64,000 nucleotides of DNA from Clostridia bacterium (GCA_022801925.1 JAAWTG010000005.1:39562-103561), one strand, 5' to 3'; numbered from the stretch's first letter, positions 17,447 through 27,438 are shown. Notes: a model not told the origin generated them from the letters alone. Made by a program: numbers and translations.

Positions 17447-18105
17447 TGAACAATATTACAGGACTGAGATTTTATGTGAATGAGGATTTGAACCTTGTGG
17501 TGGACGACCACCGGGAGAAAACGGTAAAGCATAAAGTGATATCGCTGCATTCGTTTTGCAAGCTGGTGAAAAATTCTGTAGAGGTGACAGATGTTCAGAC
17601 GGGAATTTTACCGGAGGGCTGTGTGTCATATAGGGAAAGCCGTGACGGAAACAAGTTTGTCGTATTGGAATTGGGAAGCGAACGAATGGACTTAAAGTAT
17701 GAAAAGACTGTTTATCCGGATTTTCCGGTTCCGCGGCTGCTCTACGGTTTTTTTCTGAGCAAAGAAAACAAAATACAGCGCGTACATGTTGCGGTTGCGG
17801 ATATTGGAACGCTGCGGGAGAACACAAAGCTATACAAGTACCCGTTTTCCAATGTTGCAGGCTTTAGCCTGTGTATCGGGCAAAACAGTATGCCGAAGGT
17901 TAAAAGTTTAAGGCAGCTTGGCAGCATTCCGCATTATATCTTTTCCATGCCGGATAATAACGACCGTTATTCACCGGACAGAACGAGATTGGGGCTGGAG
18001 TACCGGACGCTGCTGGAAACGCTCAAGGACAAAACGTGGGAGTATTACTATACCGACGTTTTGATTCCGAACGGGAAAACATTGGCGGATTTTATTCAAG
18101 GTTAG
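17446..18105 (+). CDS. Prok-E2 family D-like / PRTRC protein B-like protein
   Basis: PDFPVPRLLYGFFLSKENKIQRVHVAV...ENTKLYKYPFSNVAGFSLCIGQNSMPKVKSL; candidate Cys in LCIGQN; same gene neighbourhood as the JAMM and ThiF genes. Confidence 0.6.
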   Translation: MNNITGLRFYVNEDLNLVVDDHREKTVKHKVISLHSFCKLVKNSVEVTDVQTGILPEGCVSYRESRDGNKFVVLELGSERMDLKYEKTVYPDFPVPRLLYGFFLSKENKIQRVHVAVADIGTLRENTKLYKYPFSNVAGFSLCIGQNSMPKVKSLRQLGSIPHYIFSMPDNNDRYSPDRTRLGLEYRTLLETLKDKTWEYYYTDVLIPNGKTLADFIQG

Positions 18106-18115
18106 GAGTGAATTT

Positions 18116-18919
18116 ATGAGGGAAAACAAATATTTTGAGGAATTCGGCAAGCCGTTTTCGGCGGAGGATGTGAGCTGGCGGTTTCAATATTTGGATAAAG
18201 AAGCGTTGAAAGGTACTGTCGTGCCGTATCTTGATGCAAGAGCGGTTGCGGATCGGCTGGATAGCGTCGTAGGGCAAAACAGATGGAAGGATGCGTATAC
18301 GCAGTGGCATGACAGCGATAAATCCCACGGCAATTCGCAGCTGTGTACCATCTATATCTACGACAACGAATTGAAAGAGTGGATTGGCAAAACCGACGGC
18401 GCGGGAGATACCGATATTGAATCCATAAAAGGCGGGCTGTCCGACGCGTTCAAGCGGGCGGCGGTAAAGTGGAATATTGGCAGATACTTGTATAAGTTCA
18501 AACCTGTATGGGTGACGGCTGAAAAGAAAGGCAAAAATACGTTTTTAATCAGCGAGCCGGATAAGGCAAAACTGGAAAAACAGTATTATGCCACGGTTGA
18601 AAAATTATTTGGCAAACAGAAGCCGAAACCGCAGGAGGAGAAAAAGCCTGCCGAGCCGAAACCGCAGAGCCAGTGTAAAAACGAGAACAGTGGCCAAACG
18701 CCGGTGTACGAAATTCAAAACGTACAGGTTGAGACGAACGCAAACGGCGATAAAAGCGCCATTGCATTATCCGATGGGAAACGGCGGTACAAGATGTATA
18801 TGTACGGCAAGGACGACCGGCTGAAAAAGGGCGCGAGAATTAAAAATGTTCAGGCGGAAGCAAAACAAAATTCCTACGGTCCATATTACATACTGAACGG
18901 TTATGATATGGCGGCGTAG
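18116..18919 (+). CDS. Rad52/22-like single-strand annealing protein
   Basis: SAEDVSWRFQYLDKEALKGTVVPYLDARAVADRLDSVVGQNRWKDAYTQW...GGLSDAFKRAAVKWNIGRYLY. Confidence 0.8.
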   Translation: MRENKYFEEFGKPFSAEDVSWRFQYLDKEALKGTVVPYLDARAVADRLDSVVGQNRWKDAYTQWHDSDKSHGNSQLCTIYIYDNELKEWIGKTDGAGDTDIESIKGGLSDAFKRAAVKWNIGRYLYKFKPVWVTAEKKGKNTFLISEPDKAKLEKQYYATVEKLFGKQKPKPQEEKKPAEPKPQSQCKNENSGQTPVYEIQNVQVETNANGDKSAIALSDGKRRYKMYMYGKDDRLKKGARIKNVQAEAKQNSYGPYYILNGYDMAA

Positions 18920-18934
18920 GGAAAGGAGAAGTCT

Positions 18935-20692
18935 ATGAAACATGATTTTAGTAAAATCCATATTATCAGCGTTACCATGCAGGGATTTAAGCGGTTCAAG
19001 GAACCATACGAGGTGAACCTCGGGAAGCTGACCATCGTTGCAGGCGGCAATGGGCAGGGCAAAACGACCATTGCGGACGCGATTGCCTACGCCTTTTGCG
19101 GCACGCCCTTCTGGGGCGAAAAATCCTGCGACCGGCTGCAAAATCCCGACTGCAAGGAAATGAAGGTGGAGGTGAAGCTGGCGGACGCCGACGGCGTACT
19201 GCATACGCTGTCGCGCAGAAAAAGCGGCGGCAGTACCACCATCACCTTGGATACATTGCAGGTCAGGCAAACGGATATCAGCGGTATGTTTGCGGAGCGG
19301 GATATATTTCTCTCTTTGCTCAATCCGCTGTACTTCATTGAAAAGATTGCGGCGGACGGCAGGGAGTTTTTGCAGCGATTGCTGCCGCCGGTGAAACAGG
19401 CGGAAATTCTGCAACGCCTGAGCGAATCGACAAGGGCGCTGTTGGAACACGAAAGCCTGCTTGACCCGGACTATTATATGAAACACAAACGGGAGGAAAT
19501 CAAGCGGCTGGAGGAAGAAACAGTTTATTTGGAAGGACAGACCGATTTGCTGAAAAAGCAGAGCGCGGAATTGGAAGGCAAGCTGGACGCCGTTTTGGAA
19601 AAAGGCGAGGCGCTGACAAAACGCAAGGACGAGCTGGAGCAAAAGCAGTTTTACAATATTGACGTTGAGGCGCTGAAACGCCGGCAGATGGAGCTTGTGC
19701 AGAGCAATTCCGACGATACGCGAAAAAACCTGCTGGCAAAACAGGCGGAAATCCGGCAGCGGCAGTATGTTTCAAAATTCACGCAGGAGGCGGCAAAGCT
19801 GAAAGCGCAGTATGAAGCGCTTGGAAAGCAGTATCAGGCGCTTGCGGCGAAGATAAAGGAAATCAAGGTCGGGGACGTCTGCCCGGTTTGCCGGACGGAA
19901 GTAACCGACAGCAATTACCCGGATATGCTTGCCGCGCTCAAAAAAGACCTTGCGGCAATCGCGCAGCAGGGCAAGGGCACTGCGGACGCGCTGAAGGAAC
20001 TGCTGGAGCTGGACAAAAAAAGCCGCGCCAAATTCGCTGAATTTAAAGCGGATGACTTGAAAAAAGCGGAAGCAGAACTGCAAGGGCTGGACGGCGGCGA
20101 TTTGTCTGAAATTGCAATGCTGGAGGATCAGATAAAGCTGGGGAATTTGACCCATGCGGAGTTTGACGAACTGACAGAACTGCAGCGGCAGGCGGACGCC
20201 TATGCCAAAGAGGTAGAGATGCTTTGTGAAACCGAGCAGAACGCAGAGAAAATTGCGGAGCTGGAACAACGGATTGCAGAACACCAAACTTGCAAAACAG
20301 AACAGCAAAATCTGATTCACGCTGCCGGAGAATTTGCAGCGGCAAGAGCGGAAATCACGCTGTCGAAACTGAAAATGGACCATGCGGCAATCAAGCTGTT
20401 TGACGTGGTAAAAACCACCGGCGAGGTGAAGAATGTATTTCAGTTCACCTATGACGGCAAAGACTACCGCTGGCTGTCCAATTCCGAAAAGATGAAGGCG
20501 GGACTGGAGGTGTCGGCGCTTTTGCAGCGGCTGACGGGTCTGGTGTACCCCGCCTATATCGACAATGCGGAGAGTATCACAACTAAACTTGCGCCTTTGG
20601 ACGGACAAGTAATATTGGCGTATGCCAAAAACTGCCCGCTTTCGGTGCAGACGTCCATGACCGGGCAGGAGCGAAGCGAGGAGGCGGCGTGA
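18935..20692 (+). CDS. Rad50/SbcC-like SMC ATPase
   Basis: Walker A GGNGQGKTTIADAIAYAFCG; long coiled coil; CxxC hook VCPVCRTEV. Confidence 0.85.
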   Translation: MKHDFSKIHIISVTMQGFKRFKEPYEVNLGKLTIVAGGNGQGKTTIADAIAYAFCGTPFWGEKSCDRLQNPDCKEMKVEVKLADADGVLHTLSRRKSGGSTTITLDTLQVRQTDISGMFAERDIFLSLLNPLYFIEKIAADGREFLQRLLPPVKQAEILQRLSESTRALLEHESLLDPDYYMKHKREEIKRLEEETVYLEGQTDLLKKQSAELEGKLDAVLEKGEALTKRKDELEQKQFYNIDVEALKRRQMELVQSNSDDTRKNLLAKQAEIRQRQYVSKFTQEAAKLKAQYEALGKQYQALAAKIKEIKVGDVCPVCRTEVTDSNYPDMLAALKKDLAAIAQQGKGTADALKELLELDKKSRAKFAEFKADDLKKAEAELQGLDGGDLSEIAMLEDQIKLGNLTHAEFDELTELQRQADAYAKEVEMLCETEQNAEKIAELEQRIAEHQTCKTEQQNLIHAAGEFAAARAEITLSKLKMDHAAIKLFDVVKTTGEVKNVFQFTYDGKDYRWLSNSEKMKAGLEVSALLQRLTGLVYPAYIDNAESITTKLAPLDGQVILAYAKNCPLSVQTSMTGQERSEEAA

Positions 20693-21759
20693 TGGCGTTT
20701 GTTTATGAAAAATTCGACATTGCGGAGGTGGCGGCTGCCTGCGGGATACAATTTTATCCGCAGCAGAAAAATCCCGTGGAAATACGGGCAAACTGTCCGT
20801 TTTGCGGCGATACCAAATACCATCTGGGACTTAACCGGGAGCTGGAACGGTTTCATTGCTTTCGCTGCAAAGAGCACGGCAACAGCGTTTCGCTGTACGC
20901 CAAGCTGCACGGAATCAGCAACAAGGACGCATACCATGCGCTGCAGGACGGTGCGGGCGAGCGCGAATTTGCAATGCCGGAAATCAAAACGGTTTCGCAA
21001 ACGCCTCTCCGTCCGCTCGCAGAGCGGCATGATGTGTACTACGACTTTTTGCAGATGTTAAAATTGCAGCCGGTGCACCGGGAAAAGCTGGCGGAACGCG
21101 GATTACACTTTTCGGAAATCCATCGGTTTCTGTATAAGAGTGTGCCGCTTGACCGCGTGTTCCGGCGTGAGGTGCTGGAAAAGCTGTCGGCCATGCACGA
21201 CCTGACGGGAATCCCCGGCTTCTACCGGGATTCCCACGGCGACTGGCAGATGTACCTGAAATCCTGTGGCGGGATTTTTGTCCCGGTCTGCAACAAGGAC
21301 GGGTACATTCAGGGCTTGCAGATGCGGCTGGATTTGTCGGAGGAATCGAAAGAAAAGAAATTCCGCTGGTTTTCCGGCAAGCATTTTGAAGGCGGAACTG
21401 CGGCAAAGTCGTGGATTCATGTGGTCGGAGATATTATTTCTGATGAGGCGATATTAACCGAAGGCGCGATGAAAGCGGATATTGCAAGCGTACTGTCCGG
21501 CGGACGGCTGTTTATTGCCGTCCCGGGCGTAAACGCTGTCAGCTTTTTGCCCGAGGCGCTAGAGGAGTTGAAAATTCGGAAGGTATACGAAGCGTTTGAT
21601 ATGGATAAGTGTTACAAGCCAGAGGTAAAAGATGCGCTGCTTGCATTGCGGTCGCTGATTAAAAGCTGCGGCGCAGAATGCAGGGCATGTTCGTGGAATC
21701 CGTATTATAAAGGGATTGACGATTACTGTTATGCAAAAATGCAGCAGACAGCAGCCTGA
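20689..21759 (+). CDS. CHC2-type DNA primase-like protein
   Basis: Zinc finger CPFCGDTKYHLGLNRELERFHCFRCKEHG; toprim-like ILTEGAMKADIASVLSG; overlaps the previous stop by 4 bp. Confidence 0.8.
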   Translation: MMAFVYEKFDIAEVAAACGIQFYPQQKNPVEIRANCPFCGDTKYHLGLNRELERFHCFRCKEHGNSVSLYAKLHGISNKDAYHALQDGAGEREFAMPEIKTVSQTPLRPLAERHDVYYDFLQMLKLQPVHREKLAERGLHFSEIHRFLYKSVPLDRVFRREVLEKLSAMHDLTGIPGFYRDSHGDWQMYLKSCGGIFVPVCNKDGYIQGLQMRLDLSEESKEKKFRWFSGKHFEGGTAAKSWIHVVGDIISDEAILTEGAMKADIASVLSGGRLFIAVPGVNAVSFLPEALEELKIRKVYEAFDMDKCYKPEVKDALLALRSLIKSCGAECRACSWNPYYKGIDDYCYAKMQQTAA

Positions 21760-21851
21760 AAAATTCACTCATCTTGCACAGCTGTGGCTCGGGGCGGTGC
21801 ACATAGCACAGCACCCTCGCCTCATCTGCACAATCTAATCAAATTTTTCAG
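21756..21851 (+). other. structured intergenic element closed by CTGAAAAATT/AATTTTTCAG
   Basis: 10-bp terminal inverted repeat around a GC-rich interior; GTGCC/GGCAC hairpin just downstream. Confidence 0.4.
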
Positions 21852-21896
21852 ACTTTATTTTGTGCCGTTGGCACGGAAAGGAACGGTTAAAACTTT

Positions 21897-22898
21897 ATGT
21901 TACAGGCAGAAAGTTTAATGATTATCAATTCGGAAACGGGAGAAAAAGAGGAAATCTTGGGAAAATATATGTATTACTCTTTTCCTAAGATGATTGTGAA
22001 AGCGGAGAAACTTAACGATATTTGTGCACAGATTGGGTTTCCGATTGCGGCGTGCGAGATCCCGTCCATGACGGATGCGTTCCGCAGCGCAACAGGCGGT
22101 ATCTACGATAGGATCGAGGAGACCGTCAGCGATGAAACGAAAATCTGCAAGATTTATTGCAGGGATAACAAGCGTGTGGAGGCGGATTTTCTCTCCCGCG
22201 AGCTTGTGGAGGAAACGCTGTATCAAAGCACCAATGCCTACCGTAAGCTTGCCAACATTTCACTGGACAAGCAGAGCGGCGAACTGGTATTGTCCGATGT
22301 GGATGATGTTTCTGACAGGGATATCCGCGGGTATTTTGAACGGGCGGAGACGCTGTTTGGGATATACCGGGACTGTGTCGGCAACCGCAGCATTGAAACC
22401 ATGGCGGCAAAGTATGTGGACGGTATGCACGCAATCGGTATCTCCGCAAGGGGACACCACTTCTTTATTCCAAAGGCGTACATGCACAAAATCTCGCTGC
22501 TGGAGGATTTTCTGGAGCTTTTGGCAAAGGAAAATTTATTTACCTATGCGGACGGACGCGACGCAAAGTACATTAGCATCAACTCGATGTATGTGGCGGA
22601 TGACGCTAAGCAGCGCGGCAAGATGGCGCGGGAGTTTTATCAGGATATGGGGCGCGAAATTGAGGAATATCAGCGTCGCATTACCAAGCTGATACAAAAC
22701 GGCAACAGCAGTCAGAGAATTTTAGACCGCTGGGAATTAAAATTCCAACGGTTGGAATCCAAAAAACGGGAGTATGAACAAATACTCAAACAGGATTTAT
22801 CCGGCGTGGATGAAGAGTTTACCATGCTGCGCGATATGTGCGACCAATACAAGCTGCAGGTGCGCAGCTCGCAGATATTCGGCGTAATGGCAGCGTAA
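21897..22898 (+). CDS. conserved hypothetical protein (possibly DUF6744-like)
   Basis: Long ORF in element gene order; coiled-coil C-terminus. Confidence 0.6.
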   Translation: MLQAESLMIINSETGEKEEILGKYMYYSFPKMIVKAEKLNDICAQIGFPIAACEIPSMTDAFRSATGGIYDRIEETVSDETKICKIYCRDNKRVEADFLSRELVEETLYQSTNAYRKLANISLDKQSGELVLSDVDDVSDRDIRGYFERAETLFGIYRDCVGNRSIETMAAKYVDGMHAIGISARGHHFFIPKAYMHKISLLEDFLELLAKENLFTYADGRDAKYISINSMYVADDAKQRGKMAREFYQDMGREIEEYQRRITKLIQNGNSSQRILDRWELKFQRLESKKREYEQILKQDLSGVDEEFTMLRDMCDQYKLQVRSSQIFGVMAA

Positions 22899-22921
22899 AA
22901 ATCTTTGCCACAGAAATTTGC

Positions 22922-22947
22922 AGAGGGTGCGGTATAGCCGCACCCTC
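22922..22947 (+). terminator. hairpin GAGGGTGCGG-TATAG-CCGCACCCTC
   Basis: 10-bp perfect stem. Confidence 0.5.
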
Positions 22948-22970
22948 CTGTATTTTGAGGTGGAAACTAT

Positions 22971-23330
22971 ATGGAAATCGAAGTAAAAGTACAGGTGGAA
23001 AACGATAAGGAAATGAACAATTGTTTTGAGTTTGATGAAGTCTTAAATATTCGTTTTTATGAGAAAATCGGAGATAGGCTTTATAAGGCGATAATTCGTT
23101 TGCCGGAATGTGAAATAAAATTCAGGGGTGTTACAACCTTAAAGAAAATCAAGCAAAAAGTGGTTGAAGCACGACCGGATCTTTATCCGATTAAGAGCAA
23201 AGTCACTTTTTTGAAGGAAGAGGAGCGTATCATATATGCGAATAACGATTTTTGGGAGAATGAATATATAGAAAGATATGCCAAGCTGAATAATAGCAAA
23301 GTTATAAAAGTGGAGCGTTTAGAGAATTAG
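22971..23330 (+). CDS. hypothetical protein
   Basis: ORF preceded by gaggtggaaactatatg. Confidence 0.5.
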   Translation: MEIEVKVQVENDKEMNNCFEFDEVLNIRFYEKIGDRLYKAIIRLPECEIKFRGVTTLKKIKQKVVEARPDLYPIKSKVTFLKEEERIIYANNDFWENEYIERYAKLNNSKVIKVERLEN

Positions 23331-23346
23331 AATAAGGAGGAAGAAA

Positions 23347-23937
23347 ATGCGTAATTTTGATGAAGAATTAAAGGAATTGGGAGTAACCTGCCTGCATGTC
23401 GGCGGCAAACTCGAAAAGAAAATGCCGGTGGAGGGAGCGGTCTTTGAGATTGAGGATTCCATGTGCATGTGTTACATATCCCTGGAAAATCCGACCCGGC
23501 AGGAAATTGACGCGGTGCAGAAGCAGGCTGTTGACGTTCGGCTTACGAGCGTTGACGGCGTCTTGTTTGTTTGTCTGAACATTGGCGGCGTTTTATTCTT
23601 TGATATGCCGTTTAATATGTGTTTGTACGACAGATTCAGATTGGAAGAGCCTGCCAGACACGGGTTTATTATGCTGATTGTGCTTACAGACCAAAACACA
23701 AATGAGATAAAGGCGCTGCGGGGGATTGGCTTTGACGAATCGTTCAGCCGCAAGCTGTACGAGCTGTGCCGGAAACAATGGGACGAAGGCGTTGCCGATT
23801 ACAGTGCAAAGCTGCGAGCCGTCAATGCAAACTATACCACCCGGCAGCTTATGCAAAAATGCTGCGCGAGGTTTGTTGCAGATGGAAACAGGCTTTGTTC
23901 CTGCGTTCGGGATGAGGATGAGGAGGATGAAATATAA
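23347..23937 (+). CDS. hypothetical protein
   Basis: ORF with RBS aaggaggaagaaaatg. Confidence 0.55.
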   Translation: MRNFDEELKELGVTCLHVGGKLEKKMPVEGAVFEIEDSMCMCYISLENPTRQEIDAVQKQAVDVRLTSVDGVLFVCLNIGGVLFFDMPFNMCLYDRFRLEEPARHGFIMLIVLTDQNTNEIKALRGIGFDESFSRKLYELCRKQWDEGVADYSAKLRAVNANYTTRQLMQKCCARFVADGNRLCSCVRDEDEEDEI

Positions 23938-24254
23938 TGGGAAGCACTATTAACAAAAGAATGGAAGAAAAGGTATTTGAAAAGATTGATACAGATTATG
24001 TGGATTTCCGTGAGGGAATGCAAGCGTTGGATTCGCTGGATGTTTATGACTATGCGTACAAAATTTATGCAATAGAAGAAATCTATGGAGTGCTTACAGA
24101 GTCATATGAATTTACCAAATTACAGGCGGAAGCAATATTAAATTGCAAAGAGAATATTTTTGAAAAAATCTATACGGAATGGATTGATAGAGCCACTTCA
24201 CAACACGATGCATTTTGTAGCGTAATTGAGAGTGTTATTGAATCCATGAGTTGA
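23937..24254 (+). CDS. hypothetical protein
   Basis: ORF starting at the preceding stop. Confidence 0.45.
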   Translation: MGSTINKRMEEKVFEKIDTDYVDFREGMQALDSLDVYDYAYKIYAIEEIYGVLTESYEFTKLQAEAILNCKENIFEKIYTEWIDRATSQHDAFCSVIESVIESMS

Positions 24255-24256
24255 CA

Positions 24257-24302
24257 AAAAAGGCGTGTGTACGGAAAAATTACCGTATGCGCGCCTTTTT
24301 CT
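24257..24302 (+). terminator. Rho-independent terminator
   Basis: aaaaaaggcgtgtgtacggaaaaattaccgtatgcgcgcctttttctttt. Confidence 0.85.
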
Positions 24303-24383
24303 TTTGCATAAAAGTGAAATTTGCATTTTGTCGAAATATATGGTATGATTATCCGTAAGAAAAGAGGAGGGGAGGGACAGAGA

Positions 24384-24656
24384 ATGAACAAGAGCGAATT
24401 GGTAGCGGCTATGGCTGAAAAGGCAAGCCTGTCTAAGAAGGATGCGGAAGCGGCACTCAACGCATTTACTGATGTAGTTGCAGACACGCTGAAAAAAGGC
24501 GATAAGATTACCTTAGTGGGTTTTGGCACATTTGAAACTCGTGAGCGCGCAGCTCGTGATGGCAGAAATCCTCAGACCGGCGCAACAATCAAGATTGCAG
24601 CGTCTAAGGTTCCGGCATTTAAGGCTGGTAAAGCATTGAAGGATGCGGTGAAGTAA
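24384..24656 (+). CDS. hup: HU-family DNA-binding protein
   Basis: [28 protein letters not shown]...[26 protein letters not shown]. Confidence 0.96.
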   Translation: MNKSELVAAMAEKASLSKKDAEAALNAFTDVVADTLKKGDKITLVGFGTFETRERAARDGRNPQTGATIKIAASKVPAFKAGKALKDAVK

Positions 24657-24665
24657 GCAAAGTAA

Positions 24666-24696
24666 AGCCATCTATGATGAAAAATCATAGATGGCT
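24666..24696 (+). terminator. hairpin downstream of the HU gene
   Basis: AGCCATCTATGAT-gaaaa-ATCATAGATGGCT, 13-bp perfect stem. Confidence 0.6.
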
Positions 24697-24730
24697 TGCT
24701 ATAGGTGTTCAAAAAGAGGAGTGGTTGAAA

Positions 24731-26257
24731 ATGGGAAAAAACTTCGGAGCAACAAACTGGAGAGAATATATTCCGGCGCCGGTTTGCGAGGCGCATCCTG
24801 AGTATCTTGCATTGTACCATAAGGCATGGGAGCTTGCCTTTGCGCATATAAAAAGCATTCCCGGAATGCCCCAAAATCCCTATATGGATGAGGCGTTCTG
24901 CGACACACAGATCTGGATATGGGATACCTGCTTTATGTCCCTGTTTTGCAAATATGCAAGGGAGGTTTTTCCGGGAATTGAAAGCTTTCAAAATCTCTAT
25001 GCCGTTTTGTGTAATGGGACAACGCTGCCGGCGGTCATCCCGCCCGAGAACGAACCCGATTGGACGGGCGCTGTCCCCGGTGAGCCTTTTCACATTCTGC
25101 TTCATATAGCGGACAATCCGCCGCTTTTTGCGTGGGCGGAATATGAAAACGCTCTTATCAGCGGCGATACGGAACATATCCGCAAACTCTTGTATGAAGA
25201 AAAATTCCTGCAAAATCACTATGAATGGATAGAGGGACTGACAAAGCCCGTACAGCTGAAAAACGTGAGGTGCTCCACCTTTCTTATTTCTGAAAAATAT
25301 GGTTACAAATGGGAGGGCGGCGCTTCGGGAATGGATAACACGCCGAGAGGGAGAGTCGGCGAGCACGCTTATGAGCATCGCCCGAACAATCCGGATATGT
25401 ATTGGTTTGACGCGATCTGCCAGCAGGCGTTATCGGCGAATGTGATTGCAAAACTGTATGCGATACTGGGCGATGCTGAACACGAAAGCGTATGGAAAGA
25501 AAAATTTAAAGCGAAAAAGAGCATAATCAATGAATTGTATTGGGACAAAGAGGATCATTTCTATTACGACATTGACTGCAATACCCATAGCTTTTATAAG
25601 GTTAAGACAATGGCTTCCTATTGGGCGCTGACAGCGGAAGCCGCGGACGAAAATCAGGCAAAGCGCTTGGTTGAAGAGCTGTACAACGCGAAAACAATGG
25701 GCGGATCGGTTCCTTTTGTGTCGCTTTCGAGGAGCGACGGCGATTATAATCCCAAGGGCGGCTATTGGCGCGGATCTGTGTGGCTTCCGACCGCTTATGC
25801 GGCGCTGAAAGGGTTTGCGGAATACGGATTTTACGGGGAGGCTCACGCCGCGGCGCTGAGATTGCTCAATCATATGTATAAAACCTATGCGGAGTTTTCG
25901 CCTCATACAATATGGGAATGCTATAATCCCGAAAAGCCGATTCCCGCAACCGATGTTGACGGCAATTTCGTCCGTCCCGATTTTTGCGGCTGGTCGGCAC
26001 TCGGTCCGATTTCGGTTTATATTGAATTTGTATTGGGCTTTCATTCCATCAACGCCTTTGAAAAAACGGTGAAATGGGCAAAGCCGGATGATTTCAAGGG
26101 TGAAACCGGTATCAAAAATCTGCGATTTGGAACTGTTATAACGGATATTGTCGCTGACGGCAATGTCTGCCGTGTCACCTCAAACGAGGCCTATACGCTG
26201 GAAATAAATAGTAAGAGTTATAAAATCAATGTTGGTGAAAATAAATTAATATTATAA
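24731..26257 (+). CDS. GH63/trehalase-like (MGH1-like) glycoside hydrolase
   Basis: QIWIWDTCFMSLF; YWRGSVWLPTAYAAL; IWECYNPE; start moved because 24674 falls inside the HU hairpin. Confidence 0.8.
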   Translation: MGKNFGATNWREYIPAPVCEAHPEYLALYHKAWELAFAHIKSIPGMPQNPYMDEAFCDTQIWIWDTCFMSLFCKYAREVFPGIESFQNLYAVLCNGTTLPAVIPPENEPDWTGAVPGEPFHILLHIADNPPLFAWAEYENALISGDTEHIRKLLYEEKFLQNHYEWIEGLTKPVQLKNVRCSTFLISEKYGYKWEGGASGMDNTPRGRVGEHAYEHRPNNPDMYWFDAICQQALSANVIAKLYAILGDAEHESVWKEKFKAKKSIINELYWDKEDHFYYDIDCNTHSFYKVKTMASYWALTAEAADENQAKRLVEELYNAKTMGGSVPFVSLSRSDGDYNPKGGYWRGSVWLPTAYAALKGFAEYGFYGEAHAAALRLLNHMYKTYAEFSPHTIWECYNPEKPIPATDVDGNFVRPDFCGWSALGPISVYIEFVLGFHSINAFEKTVKWAKPDDFKGETGIKNLRFGTVITDIVADGNVCRVTSNEAYTLEINSKSYKINVGENKLIL

Positions 26258-26263
26258 ATTCTA

Positions 26264-26301
26264 AAAAACGGTAAGTATTCCGAACGAATGCTTGCCGTTT
26301 T
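26264..26301 (+). terminator. terminator-like hairpin
   Basis: aaaaaacggtaagtattccgaacgaatgcttgccgttttt. Confidence 0.7.
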
Positions 26302-26338
26302 TAAGCATTATTTTTATTTATGTTAATGTAACCGCAGT

Positions 26339-27211
26339 TCAGTCTAAGGACAGTTTATTAAAAGGTTCAATCTTGTTATTTATCGCAGATGACCTTTTAT
26401 ATTGCAGAGGAGTACGCCCTGTTTCTTTTTTGAAAATTTTTATAAAATAGCTTGCGTCCGACATACCGACTGCCTCAGCAACCTGTGTAATATTCATACT
26501 GGTGCCGAGTAGTCTTTTGGCTCCCTCTATGCGCAGCTTTTTTATATATTCAGATATGCCGCAGCCATAATTGTCAATAGAAATCTTATACAACATACTT
26601 TTTGAAATTTTAAAGTAGGAACAGAGCGTTTTGACCGTGAGGTCGGCGCTGATATTTTTGATTATATAATCGTGTATTTGAGTATGCAACGGTGGCGAAT
26701 TTGGCTTTATAATCTTGTTAAGCAGAAGATAATCCGAAAGCATAGCGAGAATATTTGTGCAGGCGGTCAAGGTATCGTGCTTAATAATAGGCATCTTATC
26801 TATTTCGCTTAAAAGTTCCGCTTCGGGGAGATCGTATATTTTACAGCAGCTGCGGATTTGTTGTTTCAAAAAAGGAATGTCTTTTTCTTCGACAACTTTT
26901 CCCAGTGTAATATATCCTATAATTTTATCATCCTGAATAATAGGCAGCACCGCCTCAGTCATGCCCATATGACATCTGTATATATAGGGGCTGCGGCTTT
27001 CATAGGCATGGTTTAAAGCATCATTGTCGCATTTTTTGCATTTATCGTCAAGCGTTTTAACAATACGGAGGTTTTTGCAAATATGTTTACTGGGATATGG
27101 CATAGAAAAAACATCGTTTTTATTATCATCAAAGAGCGTGATTACAGTATTTGTAAGCTCGCAAACATCTTTTAAGATGTCTTTCAAGGCGTCACTGTCA
27201 AAATTCAGCAT
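26339..27211 (-). CDS. AraC-family regulator with PocR-type sensory domain
   Basis: N-terminal ...DDKCKKCDNDALNHAYESRSPYIYRCHMGMTEAVLPI; C-terminal AraC HTH ITQVAEAVGMSDASYFIKIFKKETGRTPLQYK. Confidence 0.9.
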   Translation of the reverse strand: MLNFDSDALKDILKDVCELTNTVITLFDDNKNDVFSMPYPSKHICKNLRIVKTLDDKCKKCDNDALNHAYESRSPYIYRCHMGMTEAVLPIIQDDKIIGYITLGKVVEEKDIPFLKQQIRSCCKIYDLPEAELLSEIDKMPIIKHDTLTACTNILAMLSDYLLLNKIIKPNSPPLHTQIHDYIIKNISADLTVKTLCSYFKISKSMLYKISIDNYGCGISEYIKKLRIEGAKRLLGTSMNITQVAEAVGMSDASYFIKIFKKETGRTPLQYKRSSAINNKIEPFNKLSLD

Positions 27212-27278
27212 TATTAGGACTCCTTTCCAAAAATCATATTTTAAAACCCATTTTACCATAAATTAAAATCAATTGCAC

Positions 27279-27294
27279 CTATATTATAATATAG
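27279..27294. promoter_or_regulatory. 16-bp perfect palindrome in the divergent intergenic region
   Basis: CTATATTATAATATAG between the regulator and the secreted protein gene. Confidence 0.45.
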
Positions 27295-27438
27295 AATTGT
27301 GATAAAATCAATATGTAGACATAGGATTTGTTACGCCCAAATATGCAAGATGATACTGATTACGGCAAAAACGGACGGCAGAGAATGAAAATTTAAAGTG
27401 GGCGTTAATGATGCAACCTGCTGTAAAAATAAAAGGAG

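Noticed and set aside
19772-20791. 339-aa antisense ORF opposite the SbcC-like gene
   Set aside because: The sense strand encodes a clear SMC ATPase; the antisense product shows no recognisable domain or RBS.
27279-27294. Shared operator between the sugar locus and ATPase cassette 1
   Set aside because: Both contain TATATTATAATATA, but it is low-complexity AT sequence overlapping -10-like elements, so shared regulation is not supported.
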